Shown piece after piece: positions 16,705 through 25,920 of a stretch of 64,000 nucleotides of DNA. The translations under genes were made by a program, and so were the position numbers. The stretch's first letter is position 1. Every line of letters begins with the position of its first letter. The DNA lies in contig DAOSOK010000007.1 in assembly GCA_035373905.1 (NCBI GenBank), positions 62,001 through 126,000 of the forward strand, given 5' to 3'. The notes below the pieces were generated by a model that was not told the DNA's origin, ran no database searches, and was given only the letters and a program-made list of their open reading frames with translations. Source of the stretch: Candidatus Ozemobacteraceae bacterium (GTDB lineage Bacteria > Muiribacteriota > Ozemobacteria > Ozemobacterales > Ozemobacteraceae).

Positions 16705-17427
16705 TCAACGAACGCCGTCGACGATGCCCACCCAGCGGATGAGCACGTTGCAGTGCGGGCATGGTTCGGCCCGGTTCGTTCCCGCCATCGCGTTGATGAA
16801 GCCAGCGGAAAGGCTCATGCCGCAGGAAGGGCAGCCGGACTTGTCGGCGTCCCAGATCGCGCGGCCTTTCGTCTTGCGTCGGATCTCCTCGTAGAGTTCG
16901 AGGTCGACGGCAGGGAGCTTCAGGGAAGCCTGGCGGCGCTGGGTGCGCTGCAGGTCGGCCTCGCGCTCGAGTTCGGCGATCTCTCCGGCAAGGCGCTTCT
17001 TCACGTCGTCGAGGTGTTGTTTGCGGCCCGCCAGCAGTTTCGCGGCTTTTTCGATGTCCTTTTCGAGGACCTCGAGCTTTTCCATGTCTTCGAGAACGCG
17101 CGACTCGACGGAGCCGAGGAGCTCCTTGTTGCGTTCGAGCTCGCGCTGGGTGGCCATGTAGGCGTTCGGCGTCATGCCGGCGGTCTTGAGGCGAAGCTCG
17201 TTGCCGCCGATCTTCTCGGTCAGCGACGCGGCTTCGGACTCGGCTTCCCTGCGCCGCAGAAGGATCTTCTTCTGGAGGGCTTCCTTGCGGCGGAGCAGCG
17301 TCTCTTCCTCGCCGACCTCGCGTTCCATCTTGAGGCCTTTTTCCTTCAGTTGTCGAATGCGTGACTCGAGGTCGTCGACGGCAAGGTCGAAAGCCTGTAT
17401 TGCCAGTATCGCGGTGCAGTCCTGCAC
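16705..17427 (-). CDS. Coiled-coil protein with C-terminal C4 zinc ribbon (COG1579/zf-RING_7 family)
   Basis: 240 aa. Residues about 10-170 form a long antiparallel coiled coil (heptads rich in Leu, Lys, Glu), with NAYMATQRELERNKE near the middle, a family hallmark. The C-terminal ribbon is GCPSCGMSLSAG ... CPHC. Family members are linked to ribosome or cell-envelope functions in different phyla, so function is open. GTG start with GGAGG 6 bases upstream, and a TTGACA-N17-TAGGCT promoter. Head of a two-gene run with the TPM protein; divergent from der. Confidence 0.85.
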   Translation of the reverse strand: MQDCTAILAIQAFDLAVDDLESRIRQLKEKGLKMEREVGEEETLLRRKEALQKKILLRRREAESEAASLTEKIGGNELRLKTAGMTPNAYMATQRELERNKELLGSVESRVLEDMEKLEVLEKDIEKAAKLLAGRKQHLDDVKKRLAGEIAELEREADLQRTQRRQASLKLPAVDLELYEEIRRKTKGRAIWDADKSGCPSCGMSLSAGFINAMAGTNRAEPCPHCNVLIRWVGIVDGVR

Positions 17428-17471
17428 GGCGGCCCTCCTCTCGATTCTGCGTTGGTTCGCAGCGCTGGGGT

Positions 17472-17500
17472 AGCCTAACAGATGATTCCGACGGTGTCAA
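17472..17500 (-). promoter_or_regulatory. sigma70-type promoter for the zinc-ribbon/TPM gene pair
   Basis: Minus strand TTGACA (17500-17495), 17-base spacer, TAGGCT (17477-17472). Confidence 0.65.
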
Positions 17501-17517
17501 CCCGCCGCCGCGTTCTA

Positions 17518-17546
17518 TTGACGCCTGTGCTGATGCGTGGTATGAT
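17518..17546 (+). promoter_or_regulatory. sigma70-type promoter for der
   Basis: TTGACG (17518-17523), 17-base spacer, TATGAT (17541-17546), about 30 bases before the der ATG, with GGAGG between. Confidence 0.75.
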
Positions 17547-17575
17547 CGATTTTTCATTCTTGGAGGTGTTCCCGG

Positions 17576-18907
17576 ATGTCTCTCCTCCCCGTCATCGCCA
17601 TCGTCGGCAGGCCGAACGTCGGCAAATCGTCGCTCATGAACCGGATCGTCGGATACCGGCACGCCATCGTGGACCCCACCCCCGGCGTCACCCGCGACCG
17701 CAACTACGCCGAAGCCGTCTGGAACGGCCGGCGCTTCTACGTCGTCGACACGGGCGGCCTCGACCCCGACGACGAGCAGCCGATCATGATGTCGATCAAG
17801 TCCCAGGTCGATTTCGCTCTTCGGGAAGCGGCCGCGATCGTCTTTCTCGGAGACGCCCGCGACGGCCTCCACGGCGACGACCGGACGATTCTCAACTTGC
17901 TCCGGAAAAAATGCACCGACAAGCCGTTCTACGTCGCCGTCAACAAGATCGACAACCCGAAGGAGATCGACGTTCTCACGGCGGAGTTCTACGGACTCGG
18001 TGTCGACCGTCTGTTCCCGATTTCCGCCGTTCACGGCATCGGCGTCGCGGACCTTCTCGACGTCGTCGTCGAGCCGTTCGAGCGGGAAACGGCACCCGAC
18101 GACTCGGTTTCGTCCCCGCCGCTCGAGCGCATCGCGATCGTCGGCAAGCCCAACGTCGGCAAGTCCTCTCTCTTCAATAGGCTTCTCGGGCACGACCGTT
18201 CGATCGTCGACGACGTTCCCGGCACGACGCGCGATGCGATCACCGTCTCCGTCGACCGGAACGGCCGCACCTACCGGTTCATCGACACGGCCGGCCTGCG
18301 CCGCCCCGCCCGCCAGAAAGACAGCGTCGAGTATTTTTCGGTCTTCCGAACCCTCGACGCAATCCAGAAATCCGATCTCGCCGTCCTGGTTCTCGACGCC
18401 TCGGAAGGCAAGATCTCCGAGCAGGACAAGCGCATCGCCGGCCGGGTCGTCGACGCCGGCTCGGGATGCATCATCGTCTGGAACAAGTGGGACATCGCCG
18501 ATAAGACGGCCCGCCCATGGGACGAGCTGCTCGTCGAGACGCGCGAAGCCTTCCCGCTGCTGAATTTCGCCCCCGTGACCTCGATCTCGGCGCGCACCGG
18601 CCAGCGCGTCGACCGGCTGTTCGAGATGGTCGACACGGTGCAGGAAACGGGCCGGCACCGCATTACCGACGAACGGCTCAAGCAGATTCTGTATGAGGCC
18701 GTCACGATCCAGCCGCCCCCCAGCGTCGCCGGCCGGGCCCTGCATCTCAAGAACCTGCGCCAGCTCAACGGGCCGCCGATCGTCTTCCGGCTAACGGCGT
18801 CCGACCCGAAGAACGTTCACTTCTCCTACCAGCGGTATCTGCTGAACCATATCCGGCAGGAGTTCCCCTTCGAAGGCTGGCCGATGCGGCTCGCCGTCGG
18901 GCGTTGA
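17576..18907 (+). CDS. der: Ribosome biogenesis GTPase Der (EngA)
   Basis: 443 aa, standard length. Two tandem G domains: first P-loop GRPNVGKSS (about 11-19) with DTGG; second GKPNVGKSS (about 187-195) with DTAGL and NKWD. The KH-like domain follows to the C-terminus (about 355-443). Needed for 50S subunit assembly. First gene of a plus-strand run with plsY and gpsA. Confidence 0.97.
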   Translation: MSLLPVIAIVGRPNVGKSSLMNRIVGYRHAIVDPTPGVTRDRNYAEAVWNGRRFYVVDTGGLDPDDEQPIMMSIKSQVDFALREAAAIVFLGDARDGLHGDDRTILNLLRKKCTDKPFYVAVNKIDNPKEIDVLTAEFYGLGVDRLFPISAVHGIGVADLLDVVVEPFERETAPDDSVSSPPLERIAIVGKPNVGKSSLFNRLLGHDRSIVDDVPGTTRDAITVSVDRNGRTYRFIDTAGLRRPARQKDSVEYFSVFRTLDAIQKSDLAVLVLDASEGKISEQDKRIAGRVVDAGSGCIIVWNKWDIADKTARPWDELLVETREAFPLLNFAPVTSISARTGQRVDRLFEMVDTVQETGRHRITDERLKQILYEAVTIQPPPSVAGRALHLKNLRQLNGPPIVFRLTASDPKNVHFSYQRYLLNHIRQEFPFEGWPMRLAVGR

Positions 18908-18911
18908 CGAG

Positions 18912-19571
18912 ATGATCGGAATCACCTGGCACCCGTTCGCCGCCGGTTATATCCTTGGGTCTATACCATCGGCATGGCTGTTGTGCCGCATTTTCTACGG
19001 CATCGACATCTTCGAGCACGGCAGCCGCAACATGGGCGCAACCAACGTTCATCGCGTTCTGGGCACGAAACCCTTCGCGATCACCCTGATCCTCGACATC
19101 CTGAAAGGCTTCGCCGCCGTTCTTCTTTCGATCTCCTTCTTTTCGGTTCCGGAAACAGCGGTCCCCACCGGTCTTGCCGCCGGCGCCGCCGCGATCGCCG
19201 GCCACTCGCTTTCCGTCTGGGTGAAGTTCCGGGGCGGGAAAGGCGTCGCGACGGGACTGGGCGTTTTTCTTGCCCTCGCTCCGAAAGCCTCGGTCACAGC
19301 CATGGGAATTTTCCTGCTCGTGCTGGTCTCGAGCGGTTTCGTTTCGCTCGGCTCGATCGCCGCGGCCTGCGCCCTTCCCTTTCTGATTCTCGAATTCCGG
19401 GAGTGCGGCGAGGCCTGGCTGTCCTCGTTCGTCGTTTTTTCCGCGATCGCGGCCCTGTTCATCGTGTTCAGGCACAAGGCGAATATCGTCAGGCTCTGGA
19501 ACGGTGAGGAGAACGGTCTCGGCAGTCGGAAACCCGAACCGGAACCGCCCGGGGCGACCCCCGCGGCGTGA
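18912..19571 (+). CDS. plsY: Glycerol-3-phosphate acyltransferase PlsY
   Basis: 219 aa membrane enzyme that acylates glycerol-3-phosphate with acyl-phosphate, the first step of phospholipid synthesis. Family motifs are clear: GSIPSAWLLCRI, GSRNMGATNVHRVLG, and GHSLSVWVKFRGGKGVATGLG. Five or so hydrophobic segments. Starts 4 bases after der and lies directly before gpsA, which makes its substrate, a common and meaningful pairing. Confidence 0.95.
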   Translation: MIGITWHPFAAGYILGSIPSAWLLCRIFYGIDIFEHGSRNMGATNVHRVLGTKPFAITLILDILKGFAAVLLSISFFSVPETAVPTGLAAGAAAIAGHSLSVWVKFRGGKGVATGLGVFLALAPKASVTAMGIFLLVLVSSGFVSLGSIAAACALPFLILEFRECGEAWLSSFVVFSAIAALFIVFRHKANIVRLWNGEENGLGSRKPEPEPPGATPAA

Positions 19572-19602
19572 CAATTTCGTCGAAACGGAGCGTCTGGAAC
19601 AC

Positions 19603-20613
19603 ATGAAGATCGGAGTCATCGGTGCGGGTTCCTGGGGAACCGTCCTCGCGACGCTTCTCTCGAAGAAGGGCAACCAGGTCACTCTGTGGGCGCGCGAGCC
19701 GGAAGTGGTTTCCGGCATCAGGAACAGGCGACGCAACCCGTTTTTCATGAGCGATCTCGAGCTTCCGCCCGAACTGGGAGTCTCGAACGACGCAGCAGAC
19801 GTCGCGGCTGGCGCGGATGCCCTTCTGTTCGCCGTTCCCTCGGCCCATTTGCGCGGTTTGGCGCACGGCCTTCGCGAGCACCTGCCGCGGATCTCCGGCG
19901 TCATCAACGCCGCCAAGGGATTCGAACCCGGCACCGGCAAGCGTCTCAGCGAAATTCTCGTCGAAGAGTCCGGCGTCGAGCCCGGAAGTGCGGGCGACCG
20001 CATCGCCGTCCTGTCGGGACCGAATCTCGCCGGCGAGCTCGCCGAGGGCAAGATCGGCGCCTCCGTCATCGCCTGTCCGGACGAAACCTGGTCCAGAACG
20101 GCACAGGAACTGCTCTCGAACGATCACTTTCGGGTCTACCGGCATACCGACCGCACCGGGGTCGAGCTCGGCGGCACGCTGAAGAACGTGTTCGCCATCG
20201 GGGCCGGCATCGTCGACGGGCTTGGCCTCGGCGACAACGCGAAGGCAGCCTACCTGACCCGCGCGCTCCATGAGCTCGTCAGGCTTGGATCGCGTCTTGG
20301 CGGCCGGCCGACGACCTTCTACGGGCTTTCTGGACTCGGCGATCTCATGGCGACCTGTTCCTCGCCCCTCTCCCGGAATCACCAGCTCGGCCAGGCCCTC
20401 GCTCGCGGGAAGACGCTCGACGAGTTGACGCACGGCAGCCGCATGGTCATCGAAGGCGTGGAAACGGCACGAATGGCCGCCTCGTGGGGGAAAAAACTAA
20501 CGATTCCCCTTCCTATTACCGAAGAAATATGCAGGGTTCTCTTCGATTCGCTGTCTCCCCGGGAGGCAGCGAAGAATCTCATGACCCGTTCTCTGAAGGA
20601 CGAAGAGGCCTAA
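19603..20613 (+). CDS. gpsA: NAD(P)-dependent glycerol-3-phosphate dehydrogenase
   Basis: 336 aa from ATG 19603. Rossmann motif GVIGAGSWGTVLATLL at the N-terminus, catalytic-domain signature GTLKNVFAIGAGIVDGL, and GLSGLGDLMATCSSPLSRN. Reduces dihydroxyacetone phosphate to sn-glycerol-3-phosphate for PlsY just upstream. The open frame extends upstream into plsY but the Rossmann start defines this Met. Confidence 0.96.
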   Translation: MKIGVIGAGSWGTVLATLLSKKGNQVTLWAREPEVVSGIRNRRRNPFFMSDLELPPELGVSNDAADVAAGADALLFAVPSAHLRGLAHGLREHLPRISGVINAAKGFEPGTGKRLSEILVEESGVEPGSAGDRIAVLSGPNLAGELAEGKIGASVIACPDETWSRTAQELLSNDHFRVYRHTDRTGVELGGTLKNVFAIGAGIVDGLGLGDNAKAAYLTRALHELVRLGSRLGGRPTTFYGLSGLGDLMATCSSPLSRNHQLGQALARGKTLDELTHGSRMVIEGVETARMAASWGKKLTIPLPITEEICRVLFDSLSPREAAKNLMTRSLKDEEA

Positions 20614-20635
20614 ATTTTTCGCGGGAGCTGTGTTC

Positions 20636-21916
20636 ATGCGCCGGAATCTCACCATCGCCGCCTCGATTTTTGGCATCGCCCTCTTCCTCGGCGTTTTCTT
20701 CTGGGGGATTTTCTACTTCCAGGGGAAGAGCGGCCGGCCCGTCAGTCAAGGCACGGGCGACAAGCCGGCGCAGACGCAGAGCACGGGATCGGAGGCACCA
20801 ATGCGTTCCACGGAAACCGCCCAGGCGAAACTGCGTGACATCGACGTTTCATTCACCCTCGACTCGAAGACGATGCATCTCGGGCCTCAGAAGCTGATCC
20901 GCGTCTCGAAACGCAGCGTTCAGGAGCCCCCCCTCGTCGAAGTCGACGTTCAGCTGGCCCACTCTCTCATCTCGAGCCTCCAGGAACTCGATCTTCAGAC
21001 CCCCATCGAGCCGGCCCGGGTCTCGACCGACAAACAGGGAAATCCGCTCCGCATCATCCGCGGCTCTGGCAAGCGCGTGATCGACCGCGAACGCACCCTG
21101 CTGACGCTCAAGGATATGGCATCGCAGGCAGCCGATGCCTCCGCTCTCAACGTTCCGATCTCCGTGAAGATCGACGAGGGGTCCGAGGGGTTCGAGGCAC
21201 AGCGCCAGAAACTCGGCTTCGGCGTCTGCCTCGGCCGGTTCGAGACGCTTCACGCCGATCACGCCGACGATGAGGCGCGGAACGAGAATCTCCGCATCGC
21301 CGCCGAGAAGTGCGACGGGCTCATTCTCGCCCCCGGCGCCGAGTTCAACTTCGACAAGGTCGTCGGCCCCCGCGTTTCGAAGAACGGGTTCAAGATGGCG
21401 GGCGTCATTTCGAACGGCCGCGTGATTCCCGGCATGGGGGGCGGCGTCTGCCAGGTCAGCACGACCCTGTATCGCACGGCCCTGCTATCCAATATGAAAA
21501 TCACCGAACGGCACAACCACTCGATCTACGAAGGCATCCCCTACGCCGATCGCGGGCTCGACGCGGCCATTGCCTGGGGTTCGAAGAATTTCCGCTTCGT
21601 GAACACGCTCGGCGTGCCCCTGCTGCTTTCCTGCCGCGGCGGGAACGGCCGGGTCCATGTCTCTTTCTACGCGCCGAGCAAGCCTTTCGACCAGGTCGTC
21701 GTCGCGACGCGCAATGAAAAGGCGATCCGCTACCCCGTCGAAAAGAAAAAGAACGCCCGCCTCAAATCCGGCGAAACGCGCATCGTCCGCCCGGGCGTGA
21801 CGGGCTATACGATCGACGCCTACCGCATCGTGACCAGCGGCGGGATGAGCCGCGAAGAGAAGCTGTCCTCCGATAACTACCTCATGTTTCCGCAGATCGA
21901 GGAGAGCAGCAACTGA
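20636..21916 (+). CDS. VanW-family membrane-anchored protein
   Basis: 426 aa from ATG 20636, which has GGGAG 8 bases upstream (a GTG two codons earlier is less well placed). N-terminal signal anchor (about 8-28), then an unassigned region, then a VanW domain at about 195-345 with NLRIAAEKCDGLILAPGAEF, GGGVCQVSTTLYRTALLSNM and YEGIPYADRGLDAAI. Family members (VanW, YoaR) are associated with cell-wall processes, and their enzymatic role is unproved. A C-terminal beta domain (RLKSGETRIVRPG) resembles the G5-like tail of YoaR proteins. The next gene's ATG overlaps the stop. Confidence 0.88.
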   Translation: MRRNLTIAASIFGIALFLGVFFWGIFYFQGKSGRPVSQGTGDKPAQTQSTGSEAPMRSTETAQAKLRDIDVSFTLDSKTMHLGPQKLIRVSKRSVQEPPLVEVDVQLAHSLISSLQELDLQTPIEPARVSTDKQGNPLRIIRGSGKRVIDRERTLLTLKDMASQAADASALNVPISVKIDEGSEGFEAQRQKLGFGVCLGRFETLHADHADDEARNENLRIAAEKCDGLILAPGAEFNFDKVVGPRVSKNGFKMAGVISNGRVIPGMGGGVCQVSTTLYRTALLSNMKITERHNHSIYEGIPYADRGLDAAIAWGSKNFRFVNTLGVPLLLSCRGGNGRVHVSFYAPSKPFDQVVVATRNEKAIRYPVEKKKNARLKSGETRIVRPGVTGYTIDAYRIVTSGGMSREEKLSSDNYLMFPQIEESSN

Positions 21917-23385
21917 TGCGGTCTCCGAATACAAGGACGTCGCCCGGGCCGTGGCTCGCCGTGGCCGTTCTCACGTTCCTCGCGTATGCCTGTACGGCGG
22001 CAACGGCGCTCGAGTTCGCCAACTTCGTGACTCGCGGCTATGAAGGGAAAGGCGAACTCGAATTCATCATGCCGGAAGACCTCCTGCGCGACGCGTCCGG
22101 CAACATCATCGTCGCCGACCAGAAGAACAACCGCGTTCAGATCCTCACTCCGGAAGGGAATTTCAAGCGATTTTTCACGATCACGGCCCAGACCCCGGGC
22201 GTCGCGTCGATGGTCGCAAGCCTCACCGAGGCAGAGATCGCAAGCCAGTTTCCGCCCGAAAAAAAGCGCGAGCCCTCGGTCTCGAAAACCCCGAAACCGC
22301 CAGAAGTCAAACCGGTCCCCGGCCCCCGGCTCGACAAGCCGGTCGGTCTCGCCCTCGACGGAAAAGGGCTTCTCTACGTCGCCGGCTCCGGAACGGGCCA
22401 TATCTGGGTCCTTCGGCTCTCCGACGGCGCCCTCGTCGAGGTCATCGGCCGGTTCGGCCGCCAGCAGGGCCAGTTCGACACCCCGCTCGACATCGACATC
22501 AGCCCCGACGGAAAGCTTGCGGTCGTCGATTCTGGCAACAAGCGCGTCCAGATTTTCGACGCAGACCGGAAGTTTCTCCGGGAAATCCATTACAAGGAAG
22601 AAACAAAGAAAAAAGAGCTTCGCTCCCTCCCCCCGCGCGGCGTCTGCTGGCTTCCCACGGGCGATCTCGCCGTTTCCTACCCGACGTTCAACCAGATCGT
22701 GAGCTGGAATCCCGCCGGTGAAGTGGTTTGGCGCTACGGCGTGAAGGGCAACCGGAAGGGCGAGCTCAACGAACCCTCCTACATGATTCACGGTCCCTCA
22801 GGGCATCTTCTGATCGCCGACAGCGGAAATCACCGGATCGTCGAAATCACCTCGAACGGCCTTTTCGTCAAGAACTTCCCCATGGGTCGCGGAAGCGGGC
22901 CCGGACGGCTCCTGTGGCCGCGTGGCATGGCTCTCACCGATCAGGACACGCTGATCGTGAGCGACCAGGGAAACAACCGCATCCATTTTCTTCAGCCGAG
23001 CAAGGCCGCCCTCCTTTTGCGCGAAGCGAAGCTTCTCGCGAACCAGGATAAATGGGATGAAGCGTACGTCCGCATCGAGCAGGTGCTCAACCTTCAGCCG
23101 AACGACCAGGATGCCCGCGCGCTTATGGTCAACGCCCTGCATTATTTCGGCGACCGCGCCATGAACAAGGCCGATTTCGAGCACGCCGAGGAGTATCTGC
23201 GGCGCATCCTGATCTACAATCCCAACGATCCGAACGTGCAGAAAAAGCTGGACGCGATCTTCTGGGCCTCGAACAAGGACTTGATCGGCAACTTCGTTTT
23301 TGGCATCATAGCCGTCATCGCCATCCTTATTCTTTTCTGGATCATCAAAACCACTTTGAGCCGGCTGATCTTCGGCCACCCCTAG
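21916..23385 (+). CDS. NHL beta-propeller/TPR protein with C-terminal membrane anchor
   Basis: 489 aa. Signal segment at about 13-30, NHL repeats through about residue 370 (e.g. IIVADQKNNRVQILTPEGNF, LIVSDQGNNRIHFLQP), TPR-like helices at about 365-445, and a single C-terminal hydrophobic helix (LIGNFVFGIIAVIAILILFW) near 460-482. A long insertion in the first blades is Pro/Lys-rich. ATG overlaps the VanW gene stop (TGATG). Probably an envelope scaffold; the N- plus C-terminal anchoring is unusual for NHL proteins. Confidence 0.82.
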   Translation: MRSPNTRTSPGPWLAVAVLTFLAYACTAATALEFANFVTRGYEGKGELEFIMPEDLLRDASGNIIVADQKNNRVQILTPEGNFKRFFTITAQTPGVASMVASLTEAEIASQFPPEKKREPSVSKTPKPPEVKPVPGPRLDKPVGLALDGKGLLYVAGSGTGHIWVLRLSDGALVEVIGRFGRQQGQFDTPLDIDISPDGKLAVVDSGNKRVQIFDADRKFLREIHYKEETKKKELRSLPPRGVCWLPTGDLAVSYPTFNQIVSWNPAGEVVWRYGVKGNRKGELNEPSYMIHGPSGHLLIADSGNHRIVEITSNGLFVKNFPMGRGSGPGRLLWPRGMALTDQDTLIVSDQGNNRIHFLQPSKAALLLREAKLLANQDKWDEAYVRIEQVLNLQPNDQDARALMVNALHYFGDRAMNKADFEHAEEYLRRILIYNPNDPNVQKKLDAIFWASNKDLIGNFVFGIIAVIAILILFWIIKTTLSRLIFGHP

Positions 23386-23393
23386 GAGCGCCC

Positions 23394-25205
23394 GTGTCAC
23401 ACCCCCAGAAACACATCCGCAATTTCTGCATTATCGCGCATATCGACCACGGCAAATCGACCCTGGCCGACCGGCTGATCGAGCATACCGCCACGGTCAG
23501 CAAGCGCGAAATGAAGGACCAGATCCTCGACTCGATGGACCTGGAGCGCGAGCGCGGTATCACGATCAAGGCCCAGGCGGTCCGGATGATCTACCACGCG
23601 AACGACGGCCAGGAGTACATGTACAACCTCATCGACACCCCCGGCCACGTCGATTTTTCCTACGAAGTCTCGCGGTCGATCGCGGCCTGCGAGGGCGCCA
23701 TTCTGGTCGTCGACGCGAGCCAGGGGGTCGAGGCCCAGACGATGGCGAACGTGACGCTCGCCCTCGCCGGGAATCTCGAGATCCTGCCGGTCATCAACAA
23801 GATCGACCTACCCGCCGCCGATCCCGAAAAGGTGCGCAAGGAGATCGAGAATCTCGTCGGCATCGACTGTTCAGACGCCCTGCTGGTTTCGGCGAAAGAG
23901 GGAAAAGGCGTTCCCGAGCTTCTCGAGGCGATCGCGAAAAAGTTCCCGCCCCCCCTCGGTGACCCGAAGGCGCCCCTGCGCGCCCTTATATTCGATGCGA
24001 AATATGATTCGTACAAGGGCGTCGTCGTCTACTGCCGCGTCGTGGACGGATCGTTCAAGACCGGCGACCGCATCAAATTTCTTTCCACCGGCTCCGAGTT
24101 CGAGGTCATCGAGACCGGCGTGTTCACTCCGAAGCCCCTTCAGGTGAGCGAAATCGCCGCCGGCAACGTCGGGTATTTCTGCGCCACGATCAAGGAGATG
24201 GGCCACGTCCGCATCGGCGACACGATCACGAACGCGGGCAAGAACGTCAAGGTCGAGGCGATTCCCGGCTTCAAGGAAGCCAAGCCGATGGTGTTCTGCG
24301 GCCTCTACCCCGTCGAGGCGAGCGATTTCGACGAACTGCGTAACGCCCTCGAGAAACTGACGCTGAACGATTCGAGCCTCTCGTTCGTCCCCGAGAACTC
24401 AGTCGCCCTCGGATTCGGCTTCCGGTGCGGTTTTCTCGGTCTCCTCCATATGGAGATCGTACAGGAGCGTCTCGAGCGGGAATACAACCTCGAGCTCGTC
24501 ACGACGGCCCCGAACGTGGTCTACCAGGTCCGCACCGTTGACGGCGTCGAGTCCGAGATCGAGTCGCCGGCGAAACTGCCCGACTCGACGAAGATCGCCG
24601 AGATCCGCGAGCCGTTCGTCCACGCAACGATGTTCATGCCCAAGGATTATATCGGCACGGTCATGGAACTCTGCACCGAGCGGCGGGGCGCGATGAAGCA
24701 CATGGAATACATCTCGGAAAACCGCGTCTCGATCTCGTTCGACCTGCCGATGGCCGAGATCCTGGTCGATTTTTACGACAAGCTCAAAAGCCGCACGCGG
24801 GGCTACGCATCGATGGACTACGAGCCGATCGGCTTCAGGACCGCCGAGATCATCCGCGTCGACATCCTCGTCAACGCCGAGCCCGTCGATGCCCTCTCTT
24901 TCCTCACGCACCGCGAGCGCGCCGAGCGCCGCGGCCGCTCGATGATCGAAAAGCTCCGCAAGCTGATTCCCAGGCACCAGTTCCAGATCCCCCTCCAGGC
25001 GGCGATCGGGGCGAAGATCATCGCCCGAGAAAATATCGCGCCGTATAGAAAAGACGTCATCGCGAAGTGCTACGGCGGCGACATCACGCGAAAGCGCAAG
25101 CTCCTCGAGAAACAGAAGGAGGGCAAGCGGCGTCTCAAGATGGTAGGCAACGTCGAGATTCCGCAGGAAGCCTTCATGGCCGTCCTCAAGGTCGAAGACG
25201 ACTGA
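23394..25205 (+). CDS. lepA: Elongation factor 4 (back-translocating GTPase LepA)
   Basis: 603 aa, standard length. G1 AHIDHGKSTLADRL, G2 region RERGITIKAQAV, DTPGHVDF, NKIDLP; LepA-specific C-terminal domain with GAKIIARENIAPYRKDVIAKCYGGD. GTG start 8 bases after the NHL gene stop. Confidence 0.97.
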   Translation: MSHPQKHIRNFCIIAHIDHGKSTLADRLIEHTATVSKREMKDQILDSMDLERERGITIKAQAVRMIYHANDGQEYMYNLIDTPGHVDFSYEVSRSIAACEGAILVVDASQGVEAQTMANVTLALAGNLEILPVINKIDLPAADPEKVRKEIENLVGIDCSDALLVSAKEGKGVPELLEAIAKKFPPPLGDPKAPLRALIFDAKYDSYKGVVVYCRVVDGSFKTGDRIKFLSTGSEFEVIETGVFTPKPLQVSEIAAGNVGYFCATIKEMGHVRIGDTITNAGKNVKVEAIPGFKEAKPMVFCGLYPVEASDFDELRNALEKLTLNDSSLSFVPENSVALGFGFRCGFLGLLHMEIVQERLEREYNLELVTTAPNVVYQVRTVDGVESEIESPAKLPDSTKIAEIREPFVHATMFMPKDYIGTVMELCTERRGAMKHMEYISENRVSISFDLPMAEILVDFYDKLKSRTRGYASMDYEPIGFRTAEIIRVDILVNAEPVDALSFLTHRERAERRGRSMIEKLRKLIPRHQFQIPLQAAIGAKIIARENIAPYRKDVIAKCYGGDITRKRKLLEKQKEGKRRLKMVGNVEIPQEAFMAVLKVEDD

Positions 25206-25320
25206 CGCGCCTCCGGCTGGAGTTCTCTTTCATCGCTGTTCTGATGCCGATCTGAGCATCGCGTCGCGCGCGCGACCGTTCGCGAAAGCTGGCGATGGAA
25301 CGCGCCGAACCCGCAGCCGG

Positions 25321-25920
25321 TCAGTCCCTCACGGTATAGTATGCGGATGCGCCGGAGCAGACATCGCACGTTTCCTGTGTTTCGCTGCGTGCGAGGAACG
25401 ACTCGCGGCAACTCGGGCAACGTTTCGCCGGCAGGATATCTTCCTTGCCGTATTTGAGGAGCTGCACCCGCTGGAGGCCGAGGATGCGTCTCCCGACGCG
25501 AGAGAACTCCTCAACGACTTTCTTTCCCGACTCCTCTCGCGTGCGGTTGTCAGGAACATTTCTCGTTCGAAAAAAGAATCGATATAATTCGGGCGTCTCA
25601 TCGGGGTCGATCTTGTCGAGGTCGATGAAGACGCGAACCCCCTCACCCGTATTCCGGTTGAACAGAGAAAAGGCATACCGTCCGATCTCTTCGCGAATCT
25701 TGAGATACCTGACGCCGACAGTACATCCGACGAGTACCTGAAGGCAGTCCGGAAGGCACGTCGAAGTTTCGCAGACCGCGTTCAGTTTTCCCCTGTTTTC
25801 GGGCCCGAGAGCCTCGACGGCATATTGTACCATAGCTACGCCAATATAAATACCGGGGGCTCGTTTCGTGTGAAACGCGTATACTCGCTCGACGGCCTGC
25901 TCAAACGTTTCTGTCGCCAT
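25321..25920 (-). CDS. FmdE-family protein with C-terminal zinc ribbon
   Basis: 199 aa. The N-terminal FmdE domain (about 8-150) shows FHTKRAPGIYIGVAM, the Cys-bearing ETSTCLPDCLQVLVGCTVGV, and RYAFSLFNRNTGEGVRV. The C-terminus has a four-Cys ribbon (CPSC ... CDVC). FmdE is named after a subunit of formylmethanofuran dehydrogenase but is common in bacteria without methanogenesis, where it may bind metal or molybdopterin; nothing nearby fixes a role. Its start overlaps the HEAT-repeat gene by 20 bases. Confidence 0.85.
   Translation of the reverse strand: MATETFEQAVERVYAFHTKRAPGIYIGVAMVQYAVEALGPENRGKLNAVCETSTCLPDCLQVLVGCTVGVRYLKIREEIGRYAFSLFNRNTGEGVRVFIDLDKIDPDETPELYRFFFRTRNVPDNRTREESGKKVVEEFSRVGRRILGLQRVQLLKYGKEDILPAKRCPSCRESFLARSETQETCDVCSGASAYYTVRD

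Noticed and set aside
16682..18745. 687-aa open frame antisense to der and the zinc-ribbon gene
   Set aside because: Antisense to genes with clear family motifs; composition is Arg/Asp/Gly-rich without any domain, as expected from a GC-rich complementary frame.
18765..20069. 434-aa open frame antisense to plsY and gpsA
   Set aside because: Both plus-strand genes have diagnostic motifs.
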